Notes under the pieces: model-generated
Told to the model about the DNA's origin: nothing
What the model saw: only the letters and a program-made list of their open reading frames with translations
The model's database searches: none
Position numbers and translations under genes: made by a program
Origin: Mycobacterium sp. ENV421
GTDB lineage: Bacteria; Actinomycetota; Actinomycetes; Mycobacteriales; Mycobacteriaceae
DNA length: 64,000 nucleotides
Assembly (NCBI RefSeq): GCF_002887815.1
Contig: NZ_PDHO01000009.1
Span: forward strand, 1-64,000
Reading direction: 5' to 3'
Shown here: positions 51,649-60,361 of the stretch, in pieces
Numbering within the stretch: position 1 is the stretch's first letter
Layout: each line of letters begins with the position of its first letter

Positions 51649-52452
51649 TCAGTTACCGAACACACCCCAGCGCTTGATCTGGACGCGCTCGGCGTCGGGC
51701 CAAATCGCCTTGGCGGCAGGTGAATTGCAGAAATAGTCCTCAGCTTGTCGAATGCTCATGTCTACCGCGTGCAGGCCGTCTTCCTGGTGCGCGCGGCAGT
51801 TGACGGTCAACGCCTTGTTGGTGGCCGGGTCGGCTTCCAGCACTTCGATGGTCAACACCACGACGAGGGTGTACCCGGCGCCGGTCGGCAGATAGAAGGT
51901 CAGGTCCCGACTGGCCGGGCCGCCGCCATTGCTGACGACATAGCCGTCGCCGCTGGGATACACGGCCTGTCCGACCATCTGGGTGCGCTCGTAATGCCGA
52001 CTGTCGTCGTGGGCACGCCACACCGCGAACCGCGTATTCGGATTGGCGCCGTTGAGCAGATTCCGCGAGATCGGGATGATCAGTTCCTCACGCCCGTCGC
52101 CGTCGATGTCCTGCAGCCCGACGCCGCCCGGGGTGGACGACTCCAGGAGTTCGTCGATCGTCTGCACCACCGCGCCCGACCGGTCCGTCACGGTGACCTT
52201 GACCGCCCCGGGCTTCGGCAATTCGGGCACCCGCCAGTAGTTCACGGCGAAGTCGAGATCGCCGGAGTGCAAGGCGCAGTCGACTTGCGGCGAGGTACCC
52301 GACGGTGTGATCACCGGGTTCGACTGCGGACAGGGCGGCAGCGCGGTGTCTGCGGCTGCGTGCGGACACGTCACGCCGGCCGTCGCTACCGTCAGCGACG
52401 CCAGCAGCGCCGACAAGCGCCTGAATGCGTGTCGACTGTGGGTGTTATGCAC
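51649..52452 (-). CDS. Secreted FG-GAP-like protein of unknown function
   Basis: The protein has 267 residues if started at GTG 52452; ATG 52476 and GTG 52491 are alternatives. From 52452 the N-terminus makes a good Sec signal (RRLSALLASLTVATAGVTC, then HAAADTA). The mature protein is beta-rich, with a VGLQDIDGDGREELIIP segment that matches the calcium-binding FG-GAP/VCBS repeat, and Cys near both ends. The start region lies inside the hairpin at 52437-52486, so translation could be affected by that structure. The gene converges with the nitroreductase, 3 bases apart. Confidence 0.68.
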   Translation of the reverse strand: MHNTHSRHAFRRLSALLASLTVATAGVTCPHAAADTALPPCPQSNPVITPSGTSPQVDCALHSGDLDFAVNYWRVPELPKPGAVKVTVTDRSGAVVQTIDELLESSTPGGVGLQDIDGDGREELIIPISRNLLNGANPNTRFAVWRAHDDSRHYERTQMVGQAVYPSGDGYVVSNGGGPASRDLTFYLPTGAGYTLVVVLTIEVLEADPATNKALTVNCRAHQEDGLHAVDMSIRQAEDYFCNSPAAKAIWPDAERVQIKRWGVFGN

Positions 52453-52486
52453 CGATTTCGGGCAAATTCCGTGCATAACACCCACA
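52437..52486. terminator. 16-bp-arm inverted repeat at the end of the mce operon
   Basis: tgtgggtgttatgcac (52437-52452) and its exact complement (52471-52486) flank an 18-base spacer. It begins one base past the stop of the last mce-operon gene (minus strand) and covers the possible starts of the next gene. It is a strong stem-loop without a T-run, so it may be a terminator, an mRNA 3-prime stabiliser, or an operator. Confidence 0.6.
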
Positions 52487-52487
52487 C

Positions 52488-53222
52488 TCACGGACGCGGT
52501 GCCGGTTTGGCCGGGGCCGGGGCGGGGGCAGCGGGAACGGGTGGTGCTGGGGGAGCGGGCGCAGCACCGGGAAGCTGCTGCTCCTCGGGTGCCTTGGTGC
52601 CGGTCTTCGGGCCGATATCGGTGACCTGCCAGCCGTTTCCGACCTTGTTCACGGTGACCCGCAGCAGGATGATCGACACCTTCGGCGTCGGGTTCTGCAG
52701 ATTGCGGGTCGTTTGATGGGCGGACACCACCACTTCGTACGACCCGTCCGGGGTGAGGACCGGATCGGTGGCCAGCACTTCGCCGGTGGAGCTGACCTGT
52801 GCCTGCAGCATTACCGCCTTGAGTAAGTCGGTGGCGTTGACGTACTTGTCCTTGAGTTGTTGTGACACACCGTCTTCGACGGAGCGGAAGAACGCGTCCG
52901 GGTCTTCGAAGCTGTAGGTGAGCGACTTCATCGCGTAGTCGCGGGCCAGCTGTGCGGCGGCCTCACGGTCGGCCTGAGCTTGACGTGCCTGGGCGAGTTG
53001 GCCGTTCACCTCGCGGTACTTGACGATGCCGAACGCGCCGCCGCCGACGAGCAGCACCGCCAAGACGATCGCCACCCAGAAGCTGCGGGCCCGCCGCGGG
53101 CCGGGCGTAACCTCGTCCACCGCGGCGGTCTCGCTCACGGCGTCGTCGACCTTGTCGTCCTCGCCGACAGGTGAATCGGTCATGTCAGAGCTGTCCTCGC
53201 TGTTGCCGTCGCTGTCGGTCAT
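52488..53222 (-). CDS. Mce-associated membrane protein
   Basis: The protein has 244 residues from ATG 53222, which overlaps the MceF stop (ATGA). It has an acidic N-terminus (Asp/Glu/Ser-rich, about 45 residues), one TM helix (SFWVAIVLAVLLVGGGAFGIV), a coiled segment (QLAQARQAQADREAAAQLA), then an alpha/beta NTF2-like domain and a Pro/Ala tail. This is the Mam/Mas architecture that accompanies mce operons. Such proteins stabilise or assist the Mce importer. Most mce loci have two or more such genes; only one follows MceF here. Confidence 0.87.
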   Translation of the reverse strand: MTDSDGNSEDSSDMTDSPVGEDDKVDDAVSETAAVDEVTPGPRRARSFWVAIVLAVLLVGGGAFGIVKYREVNGQLAQARQAQADREAAAQLARDYAMKSLTYSFEDPDAFFRSVEDGVSQQLKDKYVNATDLLKAVMLQAQVSSTGEVLATDPVLTPDGSYEVVVSAHQTTRNLQNPTPKVSIILLRVTVNKVGNGWQVTDIGPKTGTKAPEEQQLPGAAPAPPAPPVPAAPAPAPAKPAPRP

Positions 53223-54184
53223 TGATGCCACTCAGGTACGTTGAGCTGCACCCGAACGCCGCCGGTGTCGTTGAACGTCGATTCCCAGAAGTCCAGCCAG
53301 TGCCCGGCGTCGATCTTGATGTCGTGTAATGGTGCCATCGCGGGCTGCAGGATGGTGGCGAACGTACCCAGCGGGCCGGCCAGCATGTCGAGCCATTCGC
53401 CGAACTTGGCGACCAGGATCCCCGCCGGGTCCTGCGGGCCGATCACGCCGATGCCGGTGTGTGACAGGATCTCGATCTGGTGGACCAGCTGCAAGAAGGC
53501 GGGCACCGACTTCGGCAGCATCTTTCCTGTCTCGCTGATGATTTCGCCGGCATGGATGTCGCCCAAGTTGGTGGTGAACGTCGACACATTGCTGAACAAC
53601 GTGTTCAACAGTTCCTTGTCGTCGCGGATCACCTTGGCGGTCAGACCGGCAGTGACGGCCAGCGAGTCGATCGTCTCGTCGCTGCCCTTGAATGCCGCGG
53701 ACATGTCGTTGATGATGCCGTGGATCTGGTCGAGGTTCAGCGCCGTGAACAGAACATTGGCCCGGGTGAGCAAGTCGCTGGCGGTCACGATCGGCGCCAC
53801 CCGGTCTGGCGGGATCACGGCGCCGTCGGCGAAGTAGGGCGGCGCGATCAACGTCGGCCGGAAGTCGATGTACTGTTCGCCGGCCGCCGACAGGTTCTCC
53901 ACGCTGATCGCGCTGTCGGCCGGAACCTGGTACTTGCGGTCGACGTCCATCGAGACGGCGAGTCCGGTTGCGGTGGTCTGAATGCCGGTCACCCGGCCGA
54001 CCTTGATGCCGCGCATCGTCACTTCCGAGGTGGGCATCAAACCACCGGAAGAGTTGAGCAGCAACGTCAGTCGCGTGACCTGTTTGGTCGGCCCCATGTC
54101 GAGCACGCCGAACGACATGTAGGCCGCGCCGGCCAGGGTCATCACCACCAGGATCACCAGGGTGGTGCGCGCGCTGAACTTCAT
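53219..54184 (-). CDS. MceF-type substrate-binding protein of the mce operon
   Basis: The protein has 321 residues. An N-terminal TM (RTTLVILVVMTLAGAAYMSF) is followed by the MlaD/Mce domain (about residues 35-115: LLLNSSGGLMPTSEVTMRGIKVGRVTGIQ) and a long helical domain. MceF is the sixth Mce chain of the hexameric lipid-conducting tube, anchored in the inner membrane. ATG 54184 overlaps the MceE stop. It is shorter than Mce1F-type proteins, lacking the long Pro-rich C-tail. Confidence 0.88.
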   Translation of the reverse strand: MKFSARTTLVILVVMTLAGAAYMSFGVLDMGPTKQVTRLTLLLNSSGGLMPTSEVTMRGIKVGRVTGIQTTATGLAVSMDVDRKYQVPADSAISVENLSAAGEQYIDFRPTLIAPPYFADGAVIPPDRVAPIVTASDLLTRANVLFTALNLDQIHGIINDMSAAFKGSDETIDSLAVTAGLTAKVIRDDKELLNTLFSNVSTFTTNLGDIHAGEIISETGKMLPKSVPAFLQLVHQIEILSHTGIGVIGPQDPAGILVAKFGEWLDMLAGPLGTFATILQPAMAPLHDIKIDAGHWLDFWESTFNDTGGVRVQLNVPEWHQ

Positions 54185-55227
54185 GGCACCAGCCCCATCG
54201 TCTGCATGGCTTCGACAGCCTGGTTCGCCTTGTCGGCGGGATCGACCCCTTCGTGCCCGGTGGGCGCGTGGAGTTCGGTGATGGTGTACTTCGGACCACC
54301 GTCGCGGAACCACCCGAGCAGCTTGTAGCGCAGCAGCGCCACGAACTTGTCGGCGATCACCGGGATGGTGGTGTCCGCGGTGGCCATCGTGTGGATCATC
54401 GGCGTGATGTAGGACAGGATCTGCATCAGGTCGCCGGCGATCGGGTTGATCAGATCGCCGCCGAGCTTGCCGACGTCCTTCGAGGCGCCCACGACATTCA
54501 GGATGGCCATCGTGACCGCCGACAGCCCGTGGAGTTTCGCCGGACCTTCGGTCACCAGCCGGTTGAACACCGCAGTGTTGGCCGCGAATCCGGAGGTGAT
54601 GTTCTCCATGCCGTCGAGCATCTGGTCGATGGTGTCCTGATTGGTGGCCAGGTCGTTGAGCACCCCGGCGACCGTGTGCTGCATGCGGGTCAGCTCGTGC
54701 GGATCCTGCGGGAACGCTTTGTTGACGTTGACCACGGTGGTCTGCAGGGTGCCGATCGCGCCACCGGCGACGAGGTTCGACATCGAGCGCAGCAGATCCT
54801 CGACGTTGTCGGCCGGTGAGGTGTTGCCCAGCGGAATGGTGTCACCGTCACGCAGGACCGGCCCGGACTTGTCCTCCGGCGGTAATAGGGCGATGTAGAT
54901 GTCGCCGAGCGGGGTGGCCTGACGCAGTTCCGCACGGGTCGCGACGGGAAGCTTGGTGTCACCGGCGATTTCGACAGTCGTGACCGCGGTGGTGCCCTGG
55001 AGCCGAACGCTGTCGAGCACGCCGATCTGAACGCCGCCGGAGTCCACCTTGGCCCGGGCCGGCAGATTGAGCACGCTGGCGAACTCGATGTTGATGTCGT
55101 AGGAGTGCCGCGGACTGTAGGCGCCCGGGACCGGCAGCCGGGTCGGATCCAGTGAACAGGCCGCGGTGAGTCCGATGGTGACGGTGAACAACAGTGCGCT
55201 GACCGCGCGCATCGGGCGTCGGGTCAT
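54181..55227 (-). CDS. MceE-type lipoprotein of the mce operon
   Basis: The protein has 348 residues. The signal peptide ends at LTAAC (Cys24, an imperfect but typical Mce lipobox), followed by PTRLPVPGAYSPRHSYDINIEF and the Mce domain with AKVDSGGVQIGVLDSVRL. MceE is the lipoprotein subunit (LprK/LprL/LprN group) of the importer. ATG 55227 overlaps the MceD stop. Confidence 0.9.
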   Translation of the reverse strand: MTRRPMRAVSALLFTVTIGLTAACSLDPTRLPVPGAYSPRHSYDINIEFASVLNLPARAKVDSGGVQIGVLDSVRLQGTTAVTTVEIAGDTKLPVATRAELRQATPLGDIYIALLPPEDKSGPVLRDGDTIPLGNTSPADNVEDLLRSMSNLVAGGAIGTLQTTVVNVNKAFPQDPHELTRMQHTVAGVLNDLATNQDTIDQMLDGMENITSGFAANTAVFNRLVTEGPAKLHGLSAVTMAILNVVGASKDVGKLGGDLINPIAGDLMQILSYITPMIHTMATADTTIPVIADKFVALLRYKLLGWFRDGGPKYTITELHAPTGHEGVDPADKANQAVEAMQTMGLVP

Positions 55228-56387
55228 GGCAGCGCCGCTCCCAGAACGAGATTGGTCAATCCGAGCGTCACCGGGTCGGTGGGGGTGCCCGACGCGCACG
55301 CAGCCGCGGCTCCGGGGATGTTGCGTTCGGTGAGTCCTTGGCAGATCGCGCCGGCCTGCGTCGGGGCGATCGACACTTGCGGCGGGATGTAGGTGACGTT
55401 GTGGGTGCCCCACGCCGGCTCGTAGATGTCGGCGAGCCAGTTGCTGAACTGCGGCCAGGAGTTGATCATCGCGGTGATCGCCGGGATGTGCCGGTTCAAC
55501 AGATCACGCAGCCCACCGAACCGCTTGTCGAACTTGTCGTAGAACCGCGGGCCGAACCGGTTGAGCGCCTCGATCAGCGTCGGCAGCAGGTGGGACACAT
55601 TGGCCATCGCCGCACCGAAGTTGTCCGACAGGCCTTCCATCAATTGGGCGGTGACCGGCAGCGTTTGAATCACCGAGGCGAAGCTGTCCCAGTTCTTGAG
55701 GAAGTCGGAGCTGAGGATCTCGCCGTTCTCGAACAGCTGGCGGTAGTCGGCGTCGGCCTTGTACGGGTCGGCGAGCATGGTGCGCAGGTTGCGCATCGTC
55801 TTGTTGATCCCGGGCCCGGTGCCTTGAAGGGAGTTGCTTGCCGCGCTGAGACTGTCGTTGATCGCCTGCACGCCGGGCGCCGTGGACGGATCCTGGCCCG
55901 GTTGGGATCCCAGGATCGCATCGGTGAGACTGCCGATGGCGGAGAACGTTTCGCTGACGCTGATCGGCGTCTTGGTGGACTTGAGTTTGATGCAGCCCGG
56001 CCCGGTGAACTTGGGGCCGCCGGTGTAGGGCTTGGTCAGCTCGACGTGGCGATCCGTGACGATGGATTGCGAGTAGGTGACCGCGCCGACATCGGCAGGC
56101 AGGACCAGGTCCGCGGGCACGGTGAAGTCCACTTCGACATGGTCGGGTTTGTTGACGATCGCGGTCGTGGAGCCGATCTCGATACCCAGCAGCGCGACCT
56201 TGTTGCCGGGGTAGAGACCGACCGCGTCGGTGAATTCGGCGCACATCGCCCGGGTCGGGTTGATCTTCGGGGCCAGTACTTTGATGCCGACCGCCACCGC
56301 GACGGCCAGCACGGTGAGGATCACCACGGCTATGGCGATCCCACGACGTGACCGCAGTCGCGCGCCGACGCTCGATGCTTTCGTCAT
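55224..56387 (-). CDS. MceD-type protein of the mce operon
   Basis: The protein has 387 residues. TM (RGIAIAVVILTVLAVAVAV) is followed by the Mce domain (AMCAEFTDAVGLYPGNKVALLGIEIGSTTAI) and the helical MCE-associated region. A Cys pair near the C-terminus (GAICQGLT, AAACASGT) is typical of MceD chains. It starts one base after the MceC stop. Confidence 0.88.
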   Translation of the reverse strand: MTKASSVGARLRSRRGIAIAVVILTVLAVAVAVGIKVLAPKINPTRAMCAEFTDAVGLYPGNKVALLGIEIGSTTAIVNKPDHVEVDFTVPADLVLPADVGAVTYSQSIVTDRHVELTKPYTGGPKFTGPGCIKLKSTKTPISVSETFSAIGSLTDAILGSQPGQDPSTAPGVQAINDSLSAASNSLQGTGPGINKTMRNLRTMLADPYKADADYRQLFENGEILSSDFLKNWDSFASVIQTLPVTAQLMEGLSDNFGAAMANVSHLLPTLIEALNRFGPRFYDKFDKRFGGLRDLLNRHIPAITAMINSWPQFSNWLADIYEPAWGTHNVTYIPPQVSIAPTQAGAICQGLTERNIPGAAAACASGTPTDPVTLGLTNLVLGAALP

Positions 56388-56388
56388 G

Positions 56389-57429
56389 TCAGCAGGTCTT
56401 CATGATGTTGGGTAGGCAGAGGTCCTGACCGGGGACCAGCCGGTTGTGCTGATCGAAGGTGACACCATTGCCGCTGAGCATGGGCCCGATGATGTTGAGT
56501 GTCTGGCCGAGACCGTCCAGGGCCATGCCCCAGCGTTCCGGGTGGGCCGCCAGCGTGTCGCTGATGTCTTCGATTCCCTCGGCGATGGGCATGACGTCTT
56601 TGCCGTACCACATCGTCAGCCGGTCGAGGACGCGGGTCAATTCCTTGATCAGAGCGAAGAATTCGACGATGTCGACGGCCTTGGAGGTGTACATCTTGCC
56701 GAGGATGTCGAACTGCTCGAACAGCGTGATGAGCTGGGCGCGCCCGGCCGTCATGGCTCGCAGCCCGTCGTTGACGAAGTCGAGGCCGCGATGAAAGTCG
56801 GTGGTGGATCTGCTCATCGATTCGGTCAACCGGTCGGCGGACTGCAGCAGGTTGCGCACGGCGTCGGGGTAGCGGTTGGCCGCGTTGGCGACTTCGGCGA
56901 AGGTGTCGTGGATGACCTGGCCGTCGACCTCTTTCACCACCGGGGTGGCGGCCTGGATGATGTCGTTGACCTCGAACGGCAGGGTGACGCGCTGCGGCGG
57001 AATGCCGTTGCGGCCCAATGGAGCTGTTCCCTTGGGGTCCAGCGCGACGTAGTGACCGCCGAGCGGGGTCAGTAGCTTGATGTTGAGGGTGGAGTCCGAG
57101 CCGACCTTCACCGAGTTCTGCACGTCGAACGTCATCTCGACCAAGGCGCCGTCGAGTCGGACGCTGGTGACTTTGCCGACCGCGATGCCGGCCACCCGCA
57201 CCTGGTCGCCGGCGCGTAGCCCCGCGGAGTTGGGCATGTGCGCGGTGTAGCCCGCCTCGTCGGCCGGATTCAGGTAGGCGATCGCGGTGCCGGCGAGCGC
57301 GGCGATGATGACGACGACACCGATGATCCCGTTGCGGCGGTTGCGGTTGGCGGTGGCGCGTTCGTCGCGTGCGCCTTGGCGTCCACCGATTGTGGCGCGC
57401 AAGGTGGTGAGGTGCTTGTCGAGTTGCAT
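56389..57429 (-). CDS. MceC-type protein of the mce operon
   Basis: The protein has 346 residues from ATG 57429, sharing one base with the MceB stop (TAATG). It has a cytoplasmic basic start (QLDKHLTTLRATIG), TM (GIIGVVVIIAALAGTAIAYL), Mce domain (HMPNSAGLRAGDQVRVAGIAVGKVTSVRLDGALVEM), a helical tail and a final Cys pair (QDLCLPNIMKTC). The longer upstream frame is inside mceB and is rejected. Confidence 0.88.
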   Translation of the reverse strand: MQLDKHLTTLRATIGGRQGARDERATANRNRRNGIIGVVVIIAALAGTAIAYLNPADEAGYTAHMPNSAGLRAGDQVRVAGIAVGKVTSVRLDGALVEMTFDVQNSVKVGSDSTLNIKLLTPLGGHYVALDPKGTAPLGRNGIPPQRVTLPFEVNDIIQAATPVVKEVDGQVIHDTFAEVANAANRYPDAVRNLLQSADRLTESMSRSTTDFHRGLDFVNDGLRAMTAGRAQLITLFEQFDILGKMYTSKAVDIVEFFALIKELTRVLDRLTMWYGKDVMPIAEGIEDISDTLAAHPERWGMALDGLGQTLNIIGPMLSGNGVTFDQHNRLVPGQDLCLPNIMKTC

Positions 57430-58439
57430 TACTTGCACACCACCAGGTTCTGCTGCGCGAAGGAGACCTCGCCGATCCCCGGGAGCGTGACCTCGCCGCG
57501 GGAGCAGGAGAACGTCGGGGTGGCCGGCTGTTCGTCGACCAGCCAGTCCCGCATGCCCTGGATCAACGATGGCGCGAGCGAGAGGCCCGCGATGATGGTC
57601 GGGGTCTGTGGCCACATCCGGCTGCTCAGGTCGTAGAGCGGGCCGGTTGTGCCGTCGAAGGTGCGCTCGAAGTACTGCATGACATGGGTGGTGTTCCGCA
57701 GGACCGGCAGCCCGCTGTCCAGCGACTGACGGAATTCCTCTGCCTTGGAGCCGAATTGAGCGAGCACCACATTGAGCTGGGAGATCAGCTGGAACAGCTG
57801 TCCGGACTTGCCACCCAGATCTTGGGAGATCGCGCTGAGATTACGGATCATCGTGGTGATGACGAGCTGGCGGTCCACCGCCAGGGTGGAGATTTCGTCG
57901 AGGTCGTGGAGGAACGGACCGATGCCCGATTCGTCACCCTGAATGAGCCGCAGCAGGTTCTCGCCCAGCAGGTTGAACTGGGCGGGGTCGAGGGTTTGGA
58001 AGATCGGCTGAAATCCGTTGAACAGCTTGGCCACATCGAATGATGGGATGGTCTGCCCGATGGGAATGGTGCCCCCGTCCGGCAGCCGGTTGTCGGGCTT
58101 GGCCGGCTGCACGAGCTCCACGTAGCGCTGCCCGATCAGGGTTTGATACCGGACCGCGGCCACGGTGTTGGTGTAGAGCGGATGGTCGGCCTGGGCGGTG
58201 AAATCGACCTTGGCCACCCGCCCGTCGAGCCGGATGGTCTGCACCTTGCCGACTTGAACCCCGGATATGCGGACGTCGTCACCGACGTAGAGGCCCGACA
58301 CATCGGAGAACGTGGCGGTGTACCCGGACAACGCTCCGGTGACCGGACTGCGCAGGGCCGTCAGCACGATGAGCGTGCACACCACCGCGACCGCCGTGAA
58401 CACCGTCAGCCAGAACACCGACTTGGTAACGCTTCTCAC
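57429..58439 (-). CDS. MceB-type protein of the mce operon
   Basis: The protein has 336 residues from GTG 58439, overlapping the MceA stop (GTGA). TM (SVFWLTVFTAVAVVCTLIV) precedes the Mce domain (YTATFSDVSGLYVGDDVRISGVQVGKVQTIRL) and the extended helix region (LDEISTLAVDRQLVITTMIR). Two C-terminal Cys (TFSCSRGE, LVVCK) could pair. The order A-B-C-D-E-F confirms the assignment. Confidence 0.88.
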   Translation of the reverse strand: MRSVTKSVFWLTVFTAVAVVCTLIVLTALRSPVTGALSGYTATFSDVSGLYVGDDVRISGVQVGKVQTIRLDGRVAKVDFTAQADHPLYTNTVAAVRYQTLIGQRYVELVQPAKPDNRLPDGGTIPIGQTIPSFDVAKLFNGFQPIFQTLDPAQFNLLGENLLRLIQGDESGIGPFLHDLDEISTLAVDRQLVITTMIRNLSAISQDLGGKSGQLFQLISQLNVVLAQFGSKAEEFRQSLDSGLPVLRNTTHVMQYFERTFDGTTGPLYDLSSRMWPQTPTIIAGLSLAPSLIQGMRDWLVDEQPATPTFSCSRGEVTLPGIGEVSFAQQNLVVCK

Positions 58440-59488
58440 CGGCCACCGCCGTGCGGGGGCGCCGGGGTGGGGGCCTCGGCGGGCAAGGCGGCGGCCAGCC
58501 CGGGCATGGTGTCCAGGGTCAGTTCGAGATTCAACCGGACCTTGCCGTTGATGATCGGAAACGCCGTGCTGGTGCGGTCCAGCAGACCGGAGATCCGGTC
58601 GTAGGCCGGCGACATGCTTCCGTACATGTACGCGTAGGGCACAAAGACGCTCATGATGCCGCCGAACAGCGGGACGAGCCACGAGATGTGATTGGCGAAG
58701 ATCCCGTCCGTGGTGAAGAGCAGCTTCGCCAGCTGGTCCATGATCAGGTTCATCCGGTCCACGCCGTCCGGGTGCGCCAGGAATTCCATCCCGTTGAGCA
58801 GGTCGTAGGCCAGGCTGACCAGCGGAACGGCGTCACTGACCCCGTTGACCACCGAGGCGAGCACCGAAAGCGATTGTGAGAACGGCACTTTCTGCGAGTC
58901 GGTGACCATCTTGATCAGGTCGAAGTAGGACCGGGTGACCGGCTCGGTGAGGTCGGCGTGCTTCCGCACGATCGCGATGATGTGGTCGATGTCGGGCGAG
59001 TCCATGATCCGGCCGAACTTCTGACCCTGGCGCAGCAGCCCGGTGATGGACGCCGAGCGCACAGTGGTGTCGACGGTCAGCGTCTGGTTGGACCCCAGCC
59101 GCGGGCCGGTGCCGCTGCTGGCCAACTCGACGGCGGCCAGGCCAAAGGTGTTGGACGAGGTGAAGTTCGCGGTGGTGTCGGCCGCCAGGGCTGCTGCCTG
59201 GCGCGGCTCGAGTTCGAGGGTGATCTTCTGCTTGTTGAAGCCGGCCGACTGCAACGTCTTCACCGACCCGATGGTCAGGCCGCGGAATTTCACTTCCGCA
59301 CCCGGGGTCAGGCCTTCGCCGAGTTTGTCGGCCATCACCGTCAGCTTGAATGTGTCGGCGTAGCCGCCGGTTCCGAGGTGATAGAGGACAGTGCCCGCGA
59401 CGAGCAACACGATCGCGGCGATGAGGCCGCGGATGCGCAGCGCGCGCGACGTGGGCCTGCGCCCGCCCTGGTCGGCAGATGCGAACAT
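58436..59488 (-). CDS. MceA-type protein of the mce operon
   Basis: The protein has 350 residues, the first Mce chain. TM (ALRIRGLIAAIVLLVAGTVLYHL) precedes the Mce domain (DTFKLTVMADKLGEGLTPGAEVKFRGLTIGSVKTLQ), the helical domain and a short Pro-rich end (EAPTPAPPHGGG). In the known structure of Mce1 the six different chains A-F form one hydrophobic tunnel. It lies 3 bases after YrbEB. At 350 residues it is shorter than Mce1A, so it is not obviously one of the M. tuberculosis Mce1A/4A types. Confidence 0.87.
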   Translation of the reverse strand: MFASADQGGRRPTSRALRIRGLIAAIVLLVAGTVLYHLGTGGYADTFKLTVMADKLGEGLTPGAEVKFRGLTIGSVKTLQSAGFNKQKITLELEPRQAAALAADTTANFTSSNTFGLAAVELASSGTGPRLGSNQTLTVDTTVRSASITGLLRQGQKFGRIMDSPDIDHIIAIVRKHADLTEPVTRSYFDLIKMVTDSQKVPFSQSLSVLASVVNGVSDAVPLVSLAYDLLNGMEFLAHPDGVDRMNLIMDQLAKLLFTTDGIFANHISWLVPLFGGIMSVFVPYAYMYGSMSPAYDRISGLLDRTSTAFPIINGKVRLNLELTLDTMPGLAAALPAEAPTPAPPHGGGR

Positions 59489-59491
59489 GCC

Positions 59492-60361
59492 CTATCCCGA
59501 GATCCGAATCCCGGGGCTGTTGCCCCAGAACAGCAGTGTCAGAACCATATCCGCGGCGACGACCGTGACGATGCTGGCCCGGATGGCCCGTCCGGACGCG
59601 CGGCCGACGCCTTCGGGACCGCCGACGGCGTAGTAGCCCTGGTAGCCGTGGATGGCGATGATCAGCGTCACAAAGATGACGGCCTTCAGCACCGAGAACA
59701 CCACGTCGGAGGGTTGGATGAAGGAGTCGAAATAGTGGTAGTAGGTGCCCGACGACTGGCCGTGCATCACGTTGACCACCAGCGCGCACGACACGTAGCT
59801 CAGCGCCAGCGTCACCACATACAGCGGGATGATGGTCAGCATGCCGGCGATCACCCGGGTGGTGACGACGAACGGGATAGACCGGATACCAAGCGCTTCC
59901 AGCGCGTCGATCTCCTCGGAGATCCGCATGGCGCCGATCTCGGCGGTCATCCGGCAGCCGGCCTGCGCGGCGAAGCCGATCCCGGCGATCATCGGCGCCA
60001 TCTCCCGGGTGTTCGCGTACGCGGAGACGAATCCGGTCAGCGGGCCCATCCCGACCATGTCGAGGGCGCTGTAGCCCTCGATTCCCACCGAGCCGCCGAC
60101 CGCGGTGCCCATGAAGATCAGCACACCGATGGTGCCGCCGCCGACGATCAGTGATCCGTTGCCCCACATCACGTCGACAAGCAGCACCCCGGTCTGATGC
60201 CGGTAGTGCCGCAGCGTGTGCGGGATCGCGCCGAGCACCTGGGCCAGGAAGCTGACCTGATGCCCGAGGCGCTGGACCAGCGAGTCACCTTGGTCGGCGA
60301 TCCACAACGGCGCGCGTAACGCATTGGGAATGTGCCGCGACGGCGTCGACACCCGGGCCAT
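59492..60361 (-). CDS. YrbEB-type ABC permease (MlaE family) of the mce operon
   Basis: The protein has 289 residues from ATG 60361, overlapping the YrbEA stop. It has five to six TM helices and the MlaE signature: LIVGGGTIGVLIFMGTAVGGSVGIEGY, the conserved cytosolic coupling loop with TAEIGAMRISEEIDALEALGI, and late helices AVIFVTLIIAIHGYQGY and VVAADMVLTLLFW. With YrbEA it forms the inner-membrane core engaged by the ATPase MceG/Mkl, encoded elsewhere. Confidence 0.9.
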   Translation of the reverse strand: MARVSTPSRHIPNALRAPLWIADQGDSLVQRLGHQVSFLAQVLGAIPHTLRHYRHQTGVLLVDVMWGNGSLIVGGGTIGVLIFMGTAVGGSVGIEGYSALDMVGMGPLTGFVSAYANTREMAPMIAGIGFAAQAGCRMTAEIGAMRISEEIDALEALGIRSIPFVVTTRVIAGMLTIIPLYVVTLALSYVSCALVVNVMHGQSSGTYYHYFDSFIQPSDVVFSVLKAVIFVTLIIAIHGYQGYYAVGGPEGVGRASGRAIRASIVTVVAADMVLTLLFWGNSPGIRISG

